The position numbers and the translations under genes are program-made. Under the pieces are notes generated by a model. The model was not told the DNA's origin, did no database searches, and saw nothing but the letters and a program-made list of their open reading frames with translations. This document shows positions 26,564 through 34,204 of a DNA stretch of 64,000 bases, one piece after another. Source of the DNA: Streptomyces sp. PTY087I2 (lineage in GTDB: Bacteria > Actinomycetota > Actinomycetes > Streptomycetales > Streptomycetaceae); the NCBI RefSeq assembly GCF_001687325.1, contig NZ_LZRD01000008.1:124001-188000 (forward strand), given 5' to 3'. Positions within the stretch are counted from its first letter, which is position 1. Every line of letters starts with the position of its first letter.

Positions 26564-26613
26564 GTGTGTACGGCACACGGCCGGGCAATGGCCGGGGCCT
26601 GTGCGTACACAGG
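26564..26613 (-). promoter_or_regulatory. Two related palindromes upstream of the orphan ABC ATPase gene
   Basis: GTGTG/CACAC arms at 26564-26578 (5-base spacer) and CCTGTG/CACAGG arms at 26598-26613 (4-base spacer) share the core TGTGYGTAC and are centred about 35 bases apart, 50-100 bases upstream of the ATPase start. They look like paired operators for a dimeric repressor whose gene is not adjacent. Confidence 0.4.
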
Positions 26614-26653
26614 CCGGTGGGCCGCACCCGGGAAGGGGTGCGGCCCACCGGCC
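26612..26653 (-). terminator. Terminator after the DUF3710 gene
   Basis: Perfect 17-base arms at 26612-26628 and 26637-26653 with an 8-base loop, 25 bases beyond the DUF3710 stop on the minus strand. It separates the thioesterase-dut-DUF3710 operon from the ABC ATPase gene. Confidence 0.85.
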
Positions 26654-26678
26654 GTCGCTGTGGAGTACCGAGAGGTGC

Positions 26679-27452
26679 CTAGCGGACCTCGGTGATCTCG
26701 GGGCCGCGCTGGAGCTGGCCCATGCCGCCGGAGAACCGGGAGCTCTCCTGGTCCTCCTGCTGCACGCCCTCGGGAACCATCTGGGCGTCGTTGGGGAGCT
26801 TGAGGACGATCGGGTCGCGCGGGGCCATCGGGCCGTCGCCGCGGACGACCACGGTGTCCCGGAAGATCGTCTCCAGCAGCCCGGCGGCCTCCGGCTGGAC
26901 CGCGCCCTGGCCGGAGATCACGCCGCGCAGGAACCAGCGGGGACCGTCGACGCCGACGAAGCGCACGAGCTGCACACCGCCCGTGCCGTCCGGGAGCTGT
27001 ACGGGGACCTGCGCTCGCAGCTCCCAGCCCAGCGGGCCCTCGACCTCGTCGATGATGCCGCCCTGCTGGGTGATGCCCGAGGCGATCTCCTCGCGGACCT
27101 CGCCCCAGATGCCCTCCTTCTTGGGGGCGGCGAAGGCCTGGAGCTGGACCGCGCTGTCGCGCAGCACCACGGTGGCGGCGACGATCGCGTCCCCGGCCAC
27201 CTCGACGCGCAGTTCCATGCCCTCGACCCCGGGGACGAAGATGCCGCCCAGGTCGACCCGGCCCTCGCCGGGCTGGGAGACCTCGGAGCTGTCCCAGGGT
27301 CCGTCCGGCCGGGGGGCCGGCGGAAGATTCACCCGACGCGTGCCGGTGTCGGCCCCGTCGGATGCGCCTGACTCGTCGGCGACCTGCTCGGCCTCGCGCA
27401 CCTCGTCCGCCGCGTCCTCGGCGGAACCACTCTTCTTGCGACGTCCGAACAC
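26679..27452 (-). CDS. DUF3710 family protein
   Basis: 257-residue soluble protein of the actinobacterial DUF3710 family, of unknown function. The first 60 residues are charged and disordered (start VFGRRKKSG). The rest is a beta-rich domain with VDLGGIFVPGVEGMELRVE, WGEVREEIASGI and WFLRGVISGQGA as recognisable blocks. GTG at 27452 lies just after the dut stop. Linkage dut-DUF3710 is a stable actinobacterial gene pair as far as I recall. Confidence 0.82.
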   Translation of the reverse strand: MFGRRKKSGSAEDAADEVREAEQVADESGASDGADTGTRRVNLPPAPRPDGPWDSSEVSQPGEGRVDLGGIFVPGVEGMELRVEVAGDAIVAATVVLRDSAVQLQAFAAPKKEGIWGEVREEIASGITQQGGIIDEVEGPLGWELRAQVPVQLPDGTGGVQLVRFVGVDGPRWFLRGVISGQGAVQPEAAGLLETIFRDTVVVRGDGPMAPRDPIVLKLPNDAQMVPEGVQQEDQESSRFSGGMGQLQRGPEITEVR

Positions 27453-27453
27453 G

Positions 27454-27984
27454 TCACTGTCCTTCCCGGTCGGATACGACCGAAGCGTAGCTGTTCCCAC
27501 CGTGGGTGATCTGGCCCTCGGCGCCGTCCACCGACGCATGGCCGCCGGTGGACCCGAAGCCCCCTTCGGCCCGCGCCGAGCCGGGAAGTTCCGCCACCTC
27601 GTGGAAGCGCACCTTCTCGACCTGCTGGACAACCAGTTGGGCAATCCGGTCGAACCGTTCGAATCGCACGCTCTCGCGTGGATCGAGGTTGACCACGATC
27701 ACCTTGATCTCCCCACGGTACCCGGCATCAACCGTCCCTGGGGCATTCACGAGGGCCACTCCGCAGCGGGCTGCGAGGCCGGAGCGCGGGTGCACGAACG
27801 CGGCGTACCCGTCGGGCAGGGCGATCGAGACCCCGGTGGGTAGCACCACGCGCTCGCCGGGGGCGAGTTCGGCGGCCTCGGTGGTCACCAGGTCGGCCCC
27901 GGCGTCGCCCGGGTGTCCGTACGCCGGAATCGGCACATCCGGGTCGGTCAGGCGGATCAGTACGTCGACGGGGCTACGGGTCAC
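27454..27984 (-). CDS. dut: dUTP diphosphatase
   Basis: 176-residue trimeric dUTPase, cleaving dUTP to dUMP and pyrophosphate to keep uracil out of DNA and supply dTMP synthesis. All five motifs are visible: HPGDAGADL, PRSGLAA, NAPGTVDAGYRGEI with the catalytic Asp, RFDRIAQLVV, and the C-terminal GGFGSTG that closes over the substrate. A 30-residue tail follows the last motif. The GTG start at 27984 overlaps the thioesterase stop, and DUF3710 follows, so the three genes form one operon. Confidence 0.93.
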   Translation of the reverse strand: MTRSPVDVLIRLTDPDVPIPAYGHPGDAGADLVTTEAAELAPGERVVLPTGVSIALPDGYAAFVHPRSGLAARCGVALVNAPGTVDAGYRGEIKVIVVNLDPRESVRFERFDRIAQLVVQQVEKVRFHEVAELPGSARAEGGFGSTGGHASVDGAEGQITHGGNSYASVVSDREGQ

Positions 27985-28565
27985 GGGTTCACCTCGAAGG
28001 CGCGGGCGCGCCTGACCTGGTCGGGGTCGGACATGGCTGCCTGGATCTCGGCGGGCCGGCCGTTGTCGATGAAGTGGTCGACCTTGACCTCGATGAAGAG
28101 GGCGTCGGCACGGACCGCGACGGGGCCCTCGGGGCCGCCGATCCGGCCGGTGGCGGTGGAGTAGATCTTCCGCCCGTGCACGGCGGTGATCCGGGCGTCG
28201 AGGTGCAGCACGGTGTCCACGGGGACCGGGCGGACGAAGTCGGTCTCCAGCCGTCCGGTCACCGCGATCGTGCGCAGCAGCCAGTTCAGCGAGCCGAGGG
28301 TCTCGTCCAGCGCCGTGGCGAGCACGCCGCCGTGGGCCAGGCCGGGGGCGCCCTGGTGGGCGGGCTGCACGGTGAACTCGGCGGTGACGCTCACGCCTTC
28401 ACCGGCCCGCGCCATCAGGTGCAGTCCGTGCGGCTGTCCCCCACCGCAGCCGAAGCAGTGTTCGTAGTGCGCCCCGAGGAGCTCGCCTGGGGCGGGCGCG
28501 TCGGGGTGCCGGACCGGCGCGACGGCGTCGGCCGGGGGTGTCAGAGCTGCTGATGTTCCACTCAC
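27981..28565 (-). CDS. PaaI-type hotdog thioesterase
   Basis: 194-residue hotdog-fold protein. The motif HGGVLATALDETLG at about residues 80-93 is the PaaI/acyl-CoA thioesterase signature, with catalytic Asp/Glu nearby. A CFGCGGGQPHGL stretch precedes it, as in many actinobacterial members. It is expected to hydrolyse an acyl-CoA; the substrate is unknown. GTG start at 28565. It is the first gene of the operon with dut and DUF3710. Confidence 0.82.
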   Translation of the reverse strand: MSGTSAALTPPADAVAPVRHPDAPAPGELLGAHYEHCFGCGGGQPHGLHLMARAGEGVSVTAEFTVQPAHQGAPGLAHGGVLATALDETLGSLNWLLRTIAVTGRLETDFVRPVPVDTVLHLDARITAVHGRKIYSTATGRIGGPEGPVAVRADALFIEVKVDHFIDNGRPAEIQAAMSDPDQVRRARAFEVNP

Positions 28566-28623
28566 AGGCGCAGACCTTACCCGCGCGGCGGTGCGGCGGT
28601 CGCGCCGTGCCAAGCTTGGTGGC

Positions 28624-29082
28624 ATGCAGCCTTCCGTACCGCCCTTCGACGAACGTCTCACCGCGCCCCGTTCCTGGTGGTTCATCGCCTTCGGGGTCGG
28701 TATCGCCTGCGCTCTGATGCTGCTGCCGCTGGGCACCCTGCCGATGCTCGCGGGGCTGGTGGGCGGGACGGCCGCGGCGGCCCTCGTGGTGAGCGGTTAC
28801 GGCTCCGCCCGGATCCGGGTGGTGGCGGGGTCCCTGGTCGCCGGTGACGCCCGGATCCCGCTGTCGGCGCTCGGCGAGCCCGAGGTGCTGGACGCGGAGG
28901 AGGCGCGGGCCTGGCGCACGCACAAGGCGGACGCCCGCGCGTTCATGCTGCTGCGCGGCTATGTGGAGACGGCGGTGCGGGTGGAGGTCACGGACCCGGA
29001 GGACCCGACTCCGTACGTCTATCTCTCCACCCGGGACCCGCGGGGCCTGGCGGCGGCGCTGAGCGGCGCCACGGCCGTCTGA
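28624..29082 (+). CDS. DUF3093 membrane protein
   Basis: 152-residue protein with two N-terminal membrane helices (about residues 17-57) and a cytoplasmic domain with LSTRDPRGLAAAL near the end, matching the actinobacterial DUF3093 family. Function is unknown. It is transcribed divergently from the thioesterase-dut operon, with 58 bases between start codons, so the promoters must overlap. The arrangement dut/DUF3093 recurs in Streptomyces. Confidence 0.8.
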   Translation: MQPSVPPFDERLTAPRSWWFIAFGVGIACALMLLPLGTLPMLAGLVGGTAAAALVVSGYGSARIRVVAGSLVAGDARIPLSALGEPEVLDAEEARAWRTHKADARAFMLLRGYVETAVRVEVTDPEDPTPYVYLSTRDPRGLAAALSGATAV

Positions 29083-29110
29083 GCCGTTCGCCGGACCGGG
29101 CGAAGACCCC

Positions 29111-30079
29111 TCAGCCCTCGATCTCCTTGGGCAGCTCGGCCGGGTTCAGCGGCTGCTCCAGCGGGGGCAGCGCGGGCAGCCGGTCCCAGGGGATCTGCTC
29201 CTTGCGCAGGTCGTTCCTGACCCGGTCGGCGAGCTTGCGGGTGTCGCGGCGGTTCATCGTGGCGCCGACGGCGGCGCCGATCATGAACGGGATCAGGTTG
29301 GGCAGATTACGCGCCATGCGCTTCATGATCTGCTGGCGCAGCTCGCGCTTCATCTGGCCGCCGAGGGCGGCGTTGAGCGTGGTGGGCCGGGTGACGTCGA
29401 TGCCGCGCTCCTCGGTCCACGAGGTCAAATACGCGGTGCTGCGCTGGCCGAGATTGCCCGGGGGGCGGAGGCCGTAGACCTCGTGGAGCTCGGCGACGAG
29501 CTTCATCTCGATCGCGGCGACGCCGGTCACCTCCGCCGCCAGCTCGGCGAGCATGGCGGGCGGTACGGGCATCATCGCGGCGGCCCCGATGCCGGCGCCG
29601 ACGGTCGCGGTGCCCCGGCAGGCTCCCGTGACCAGCTTGTCGGCCAGTTCCTCGGGCCCGAGCCCGGGGAACTGTCCGCGCAGGGTGGCGAGGTCGCGCA
29701 CCGGCACGCGCGGAGCCGTGTCGATGATGCGGTCGGCCAGCTGTGCGGCCAGTGCCTTCGCGCTCTCCCCGCTTTTGCGGACGCCCCGTTTCACTGCGTG
29801 CAGGCGGCCCCCGGTCGTGGGCTCCGCCCGGTCCTGCTGTTCCTGCTCGTGCTGCTGCGCGGCCAGGTCCGGCGGTGCTGCCGCCCGGGCCACTTCGAGC
29901 GAGGCCGAACGGCCTCGCTCGTCGTCGGAACCGCCGGAGTGGTCCGGCGGGGCGGCGGACCGCTCGGCAGACGCGTGACCGCCTTCTGCCGGGCCTGTGC
30001 CGCCGGTACCGTCCTGCTGTGCCTGCTGGCCGTGCCGACGCCAGGGGCGCCGCTTCCGGAACGGTGTCTCGTCTGCCAC
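29111..30079 (-). CDS. Unknown protein with charged N-terminus and glycine/alanine helix
   Basis: 322 residues, GTG start at 30079. The first 90 residues are low-complexity and charged. The folded part (about 95-320) includes LGPEELADKLVTGACRGTATVGAGIGAAAM, a hydrophobic segment LIPFMIGAAVGATMN near residue 265 and a conserved-looking LRKEQIPWDRLPALP close to the end. It recalls EcsC-like or peripheral membrane proteins of actinobacteria, but I do not recognise a defined family. It lies downstream of the DUF4193 gene with 13 bases between, so they are likely cotranscribed. Confidence 0.7.
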   Translation of the reverse strand: MADETPFRKRRPWRRHGQQAQQDGTGGTGPAEGGHASAERSAAPPDHSGGSDDERGRSASLEVARAAAPPDLAAQQHEQEQQDRAEPTTGGRLHAVKRGVRKSGESAKALAAQLADRIIDTAPRVPVRDLATLRGQFPGLGPEELADKLVTGACRGTATVGAGIGAAAMMPVPPAMLAELAAEVTGVAAIEMKLVAELHEVYGLRPPGNLGQRSTAYLTSWTEERGIDVTRPTTLNAALGGQMKRELRQQIMKRMARNLPNLIPFMIGAAVGATMNRRDTRKLADRVRNDLRKEQIPWDRLPALPPLEQPLNPAELPKEIEG

Positions 30080-30092
30080 GGCCGACTCGGCC

Positions 30093-30389
30093 TCAGTCGC
30101 AGTCGCGGCAGATGGGCTGACCGTTCTTCTCGCGGGCCAGCTGGCTGCGGTGGTGCACCAGGAAGCAGCTCATGCAGGTGAACTCGTCCGCCTGCTTGGG
30201 CAGCACCCGGACGGCCAGCTCCTCGTTGGAGAGGTCCGCGCCGGGCAGCTCGAGGCCCTCGGCGGCGTCGAACTCGTCGACGTCGACGGCGGAGGCCGTC
30301 TTGTCGCTCCGACGCGCCTTGAGCTCTTCGAGGCTGTCCTGGTCCACGTCGTCGTCGGTCTTGCGTGGGGTGTCGTAATCCGTTGCCAT
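30093..30389 (-). CDS. DUF4193 small zinc-ribbon protein
   Basis: 98-residue acidic protein. The N-terminal half is Asp/Glu-rich; the C-terminal half has CMSC and CRDC pairs (about residues 72-75 and 95-98) that can form a zinc ribbon with a HH pair between them. This is the actinobacterial DUF4193 family, related to RNA-polymerase-binding small proteins in mycobacteria only by loose resemblance. ATG at 30389 follows a GGGGGAGAG ribosome-binding site. Confidence 0.85.
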   Translation of the reverse strand: MATDYDTPRKTDDDVDQDSLEELKARRSDKTASAVDVDEFDAAEGLELPGADLSNEELAVRVLPKQADEFTCMSCFLVHHRSQLAREKNGQPICRDCD

Positions 30390-30792
30390 GTCGCTCTCCC
30401 CCTCTTGGGTGTCTAGGTGTCTCAGCGCACGTAACGCGTGAGAGGCCGGACTTGTGCCCGACCTGAGGCGGAGATTTTGCCTCACATCAAGGTCTGTTAC
30501 TCAATCGACACCCAACCGGCCGCCTCGGCGAGGCTCGGCTTGGGTGGCGATGGGGACCGTACACGGTCCCGACTGCGCAGTTCACGGGCGCCACCCCGTG
30601 TACTTCCCGTGATAACGATCCCCGAAAACCCGGACGATTACCGGCTTTCCGACAGAGTCGTGATCACGGAGAGTAGAAGACCGGAAAATCGGCCCTGTGA
30701 TCGATCACACACGACCCGCCCGGGAACGGGTCCTGAAAATTCCGCCCAAAGCGAACACGAAGATTCGGTGCAGCGTCACATCGCGCAGCCCC
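30390..30792. other. Intergenic region between cutS and the DUF4193 gene
   Basis: 403 bases upstream of the DUF4193 gene and downstream of cutS. It contains two GTGATC palindromes (annotated separately) and an AT-richer stretch near 30475-30500. No tRNA, small ORF with good codon use, or strong hairpin was recognised. Confidence 0.4.
30659..30709. promoter_or_regulatory. Two GTGATC palindromes
   Basis: CGTGATCACG at 30659-30668 and TGTGATCGATCACA at 30696-30709 are both perfect palindromes sharing GTGATC/GATCAC, 40 bases apart centre to centre, about 300 bases upstream of the DUF4193 start. The second resembles a CRP-type site but with a 4-base rather than 6-base spacer. Confidence 0.4.
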
Positions 30793-32037
30793 TCAGAGCG
30801 GCAGGGTGACACGCATCACGAGACCGCCGCCCTCGCGGGGCTCCGCGATGATACGGCCTCCGTGGGCCCGCGCGACGGACCGGGCGATCGACAGGCCGAG
30901 CCCGACCCCCTTGTCGCTGCCCGTGCGCTCCGTACGCAGCCGCCTGAAGGGCTCGAAGAGGTTGTCGATCTCGTACGCCGGGACGACCGGGCCGGTGTTG
31001 GAGACGACGAGCAGGGCCTGTCCGTCCCGCACCTCGGTGGTGACCTCCACCCAGCCGTCCTCGGGCACGTTGTAGCGCACGGCGTTCTGCACGAGGTTCA
31101 GCGCGATCCGCTCCAGCAGGACCCCGTTGCCCTGCACCGTGGCCGACTCCCGCTCGCCGCGGATCTCGACCTTCCTGGCCAGCGCCTCGGCCCGGGTCTG
31201 GTCGATGGCGCGCTCGGCGACCTCCGCCAGGTCGACCGGTTTGCGCTCGACGATCTGGTTGTCGCTGCGGGCCAGCAGCAGCAGGCCCTCGACCAGCTGC
31301 TCGCTGCGCTCGTTGGTGGCCAGGAGGGTCTTGCCGAGCTGATGGAGCTCCGGCGGGGCTCCCGGGTCAGAAAGATGGACCTCCAGCAGAGTGCGGTTGA
31401 TCGCCAGCGGGGTGCGCAGCTCGTGCGAGGCGTTGCCGACGAACCGCTGCTGGGCGGTGAAGGCCCGCTCCAGCCGGTCCAGCATGTCGTCGAAGGTGTC
31501 CGCCAGCTCCTTCAGCTCGTCGTCCGGGCCGTCCAGCTCGATCCGCCGGGTGAGGTCGGTGCCGGCCACCCGGCGCGCGGTCCGGGTGATCCGGCCGAGC
31601 GGGGACAGGACGCGTCCGGCCATGGCGTAACCGAAGGCGAAGGCGATGACGCTGAGGCCGAGCAGGGCGAGGAGCGAACGGTTGAGCAGGGTGTCCAGCG
31701 ACTGCTGGCGCTGTTCCTCGTTGCACGCCTTGAGCGCGGCGTTCGCCTCGTCCGCCGAGAGGCCCGGCGTCAGGGCGGGACAGGCGTTGTTGGTGAGCTG
31801 GATCTTGCTTTCGGGCAGCAGCTTGAACGGCAGCTCCGTGCCCACGTGCAGCGCCTGCGCGGCCAGCATGTAGATGATCGACAGCAGCACGATGCCCGCG
31901 ATCAGGAACATCCCGCCGTACAGCAGCGTGAGCCGTATCCGGATGGTCGGGCGCAGCCAGGGGTACGGGGGGTCCGCCTGCTTGGGATCCCAGGTGGGCT
32001 TCGGCGGCGCCGCGGGCGGCTCCGGTGTGGTGGCCAT
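30793..32037 (-). CDS. cutS: CutS-type sensor histidine kinase
   Basis: 414-residue kinase: a cytoplasmic Pro-rich N-terminus, membrane helix near 35-58, an extracellular loop of about 80 residues, a second helix near 142-162, HAMP, HisKA with His205 in GNASHELRTPL, and HATPase with NLVQNAVRYN and GVGLGLSIA. The sensor loop has two cysteines in NNACPALTPG and LKACNEEQ that could form a disulfide. The pair with the OmpR regulator five bases upstream and the neighbourhood match the CutRS system of Streptomyces, studied for antibiotic and secretion-stress effects. Name given from context and memory. Confidence 0.82.
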   Translation of the reverse strand: MATTPEPPAAPPKPTWDPKQADPPYPWLRPTIRIRLTLLYGGMFLIAGIVLLSIIYMLAAQALHVGTELPFKLLPESKIQLTNNACPALTPGLSADEANAALKACNEEQRQQSLDTLLNRSLLALLGLSVIAFAFGYAMAGRVLSPLGRITRTARRVAGTDLTRRIELDGPDDELKELADTFDDMLDRLERAFTAQQRFVGNASHELRTPLAINRTLLEVHLSDPGAPPELHQLGKTLLATNERSEQLVEGLLLLARSDNQIVERKPVDLAEVAERAIDQTRAEALARKVEIRGERESATVQGNGVLLERIALNLVQNAVRYNVPEDGWVEVTTEVRDGQALLVVSNTGPVVPAYEIDNLFEPFRRLRTERTGSDKGVGLGLSIARSVARAHGGRIIAEPREGGGLVMRVTLPL

Positions 32038-32042
32038 GGTCC

Positions 32043-32696
32043 TCAGATCCGGTATCCGGAGCCCGGCACGGTGACGATGACGGGCGGTTCGCCGAGCTTG
32101 CGGCGGAGCGTCATCACCGTGACCCGCACCACATTGGTGAAGGGGTCGGTGTTCTCGTCCCAGGCCTTCTCCAGCAGCTGCTCCGCCGAGACGACCGCGC
32201 CCTCGCTGCGCATGAGCACCTCCAGCACCGCGAACTCCTTCGGGGCGAGCTGGATCTCCACCTCGTCGCGGAAGACCTCGCGGCGGTTCGGGTCGAGCTT
32301 GATGCCGGCGCGCTCCAGGACGGGCGGCAGCGCCACCGTCGTACGGCGGCCCAGCGCGCGCACCCGGGCGGTCAGCTCGCTGAAGGCGAAGGGCTTGGGC
32401 AGATAGTCGTCGGCGCCCAGTTCCAGGCCCTCGACCCGGTCGCTGACATCGCCGGAGGCGGTGAGCATGAGCACCCGGGTGGGCATGCCGAGTTCGACGA
32501 TCTTGCGGCAGACGTCGTCCCCGTGCACCACCGGGAGGTCCCGGTCCAGCACCACGACGTCGTAGTCGTTGACCCCGATGCGCTCCAGGGCCGCGGCACC
32601 GTCGTAGACGACGTCGACGGCCATGGCCTCCCGGCGCAGTCCGGTGGCCACCGCATCGGCGAGCAGCTGCTCGTCCTCGACGACGAGTACGCGCAC
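32043..32696 (-). CDS. cutR: CutR-type response regulator
   Basis: 217-residue OmpR/PhoB regulator. The receiver has ED at 7-8 and phospho-acceptor Asp51 in VVLDRDLPVVHG, with Lys in LPKPFAF. The winged-helix domain ends with VTVPGSGYRI. The GTG at 32696 (VRVLVVEDE) is preferred over an upstream in-frame start. It is followed after five bases by the kinase gene, so the two form one operon with the regulator first, as in cutRS. Confidence 0.85.
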   Translation of the reverse strand: MRVLVVEDEQLLADAVATGLRREAMAVDVVYDGAAALERIGVNDYDVVVLDRDLPVVHGDDVCRKIVELGMPTRVLMLTASGDVSDRVEGLELGADDYLPKPFAFSELTARVRALGRRTTVALPPVLERAGIKLDPNRREVFRDEVEIQLAPKEFAVLEVLMRSEGAVVSAEQLLEKAWDENTDPFTNVVRVTVMTLRRKLGEPPVIVTVPGSGYRI

Positions 32697-33080
32697 GGCG
32701 CAGTCCTTCCTTCGGTCCTTCGGCGGGTTCACAGAGCGAGCGGCCCACGCGGGGGGCCGCTCGGACACGGGCAGCCAGGCCGACCGTGTGCCTCCATCCT
32801 GCCCTCAACACGCATAAACCGGCGGTAAGACGGCGGCGGGCCGGGCCCTCCCGCGGCCTTCCGCGGGGAAACCGGCGGTTTTCCGGGCCAGTTGAGGTTT
32901 CTCTGAGCCGCGGGGCGGGGAAGAGGGGTTCACACCCGCGATCACGCCTGTCCCGTGGCATGCCACGGTCCGCCCCGTTTTCCCCGGAGCGGCGGCGCGA
33001 TCACCCGCTCCTCCGGCTCCCCGGCCGGGGGTATCCCGGGCACACCCCCGTGCCACCGACCCACGATGAGGGGGCGCATC
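32697..33080. other. Divergent region upstream of cutR
   Basis: 384 bases between the leftward cutRS operon and a small rightward gene. ACCGGCGGT occurs twice (near 32818 and 32869), about 51 bases apart, and CCGCGGCC/TTCCGCGG forms a short hairpin near 32851-32866. The repeated ACCGGCGGT could be an autoregulatory site, but this is a guess. No gene was recognised. Confidence 0.35.
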
Positions 33081-33254
33081 ATGGACGCTTTCACCGCAGG
33101 TCTGCTGCAACGCATCAAAACGACCGAGTCCGACCTCACGCGGGCGCGCGAGGACGGCGACGACTTCCTCGCGGACGTCGAGCAGGGCGAGCTGGACGAT
33201 CTGCGCCGACTCGCCGCCGAGCACGGCGTGGAGATCGGCGCCACCAGCGTCTGA
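33081..33254 (+). CDS. Small acidic protein of 57 residues, unknown
   Basis: ATG at 33081 with a GA-rich stretch (GATGAGGGGG) upstream. The protein is helical and charged (LLQRIKTTESDLTRAREDGDDF, then VEQGELDDLRRLAAEHG), with no cysteines or membrane segment. The heptad-like spacing of Leu/Ile suggests a short coiled coil. A strong terminator follows ten bases after the stop, which supports a real monocistronic gene. I do not recognise the family. Confidence 0.65.
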   Translation: MDAFTAGLLQRIKTTESDLTRAREDGDDFLADVEQGELDDLRRLAAEHGVEIGATSV

Positions 33255-33263
33255 GCCGTACGC

Positions 33264-33304
33264 CACAGGGCCCCGGATGCTGTCCAGGCATCCGGGGCCC
33301 TGTG
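33264..33304. terminator. Terminator after the 57-residue gene
   Basis: Perfect 17-base arms (33264-33280 and 33288-33304) around a 7-base loop. It lies between convergent genes and can stop transcription from both sides. Confidence 0.85.
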
Positions 33305-33345
33305 CTGTGCCGTCGGGCTCTCAGGGCCTCACCAGGGGCTTCCGG

Positions 33346-34146
33346 TCAGTCGTGCCAGGCGCCCAGCTCGTCGAGGGCGGCCTGAAGCGGCTCGAAGACG
33401 CCGGGGGTGGCGGCCACCGTCAGGTCGCCGTCGGCGGGCAGCCCCGGGCGGCCGCCGGTCAGCGCGCCCGCCTCCCGGGCGATGAGGTCGCCCGCCGCCA
33501 GGTCCCAGGGGTGCAGCCCGCGCTCGTAGTAGCCGTCGAGACGGCCCGCCGCCACATCGCAGAGGTCGACGGCGGCCGAACCGCTGCGCCGGATGTCGCG
33601 GAGCCGGGGGATCAGCCGCTGGGCGACGTCCGCCTGGTGGGCGCGGACGTGGGCGACATAGTTGAAGCCGGTCGAGACGAGGGCCTGGTCCAGGGGCGCG
33701 GTGGGCCGGCAGCGCAGCGCTTCGCCGTTCGCGAACGCACCTCCGCCGAGCACCGCGTGGTACGTCTCCCGGCGCATCGGGGCCTCGACGACGCCCACGA
33801 CCCGCTCGCCGTCCCGCTCGGCGGCGATGGAGACCGCCCAGGTCGGCAGACCGTAGAGGTAGTTCACCGTGCCGTCGAGCGGGTCGATGACCCAGCGGAT
33901 GCCGGTGGAGCCCGGCGAGCTGGCGCCCTCCTCGCCGAGGAAGCCGTCGTCGGGGCGGAAGTCGGTGAGGTAGCCGGTGATCAGCTTCTCGGCGGCGATG
34001 TCCATCTCGGTGACCACGTCGATGGGGCTGGACTTGGTCGCGGCCACCCCCAGGTCGGCGGGGCGGCCGTCGCGCAGCAGGGCTCCGGCGCGGCGGGCGG
34101 CTTCGAGGGCGAGGTCGAGCAGTTCGGACAGGGCGGGGTCGGTCAC
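33346..34146 (-). CDS. Inositol monophosphatase family enzyme
   Basis: 266-residue magnesium-dependent phosphatase. Metal ligands are in GEEGASS near residues 70-77, WVIDPLDGTVNYLYGLP near 84-100, and the C-terminal HPWDLAAGDLIAREAG. The family includes inositol-1-phosphatase, histidinol-phosphate phosphatase and fructose-1,6-bisphosphatase (GlpX-unrelated), and the substrate cannot be settled from sequence. GTG start at 34146. It lies just downstream of the ferrochelatase gene in the same direction with a 58-base gap. Confidence 0.87.
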   Translation of the reverse strand: MTDPALSELLDLALEAARRAGALLRDGRPADLGVAATKSSPIDVVTEMDIAAEKLITGYLTDFRPDDGFLGEEGASSPGSTGIRWVIDPLDGTVNYLYGLPTWAVSIAAERDGERVVGVVEAPMRRETYHAVLGGGAFANGEALRCRPTAPLDQALVSTGFNYVAHVRAHQADVAQRLIPRLRDIRRSGSAAVDLCDVAAGRLDGYYERGLHPWDLAAGDLIAREAGALTGGRPGLPADGDLTVAATPGVFEPLQAALDELGAWHD

Positions 34147-34204
34147 GGTGCTCCCAGGTGATCGGTGCGCACGGCCGGGTGGTCGTACGAGACGGTCGTA
34201 CCGG

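Noticed and set aside
23371-26682. A 1103-codon open frame antisense to kdpD and the ABC ATPase gene
   Set aside because: It is a GC-rich shadow frame; the opposite strand encodes clear KdpD and ATPase domains, and the frame itself is low-complexity Gly/Val/Asp-rich.
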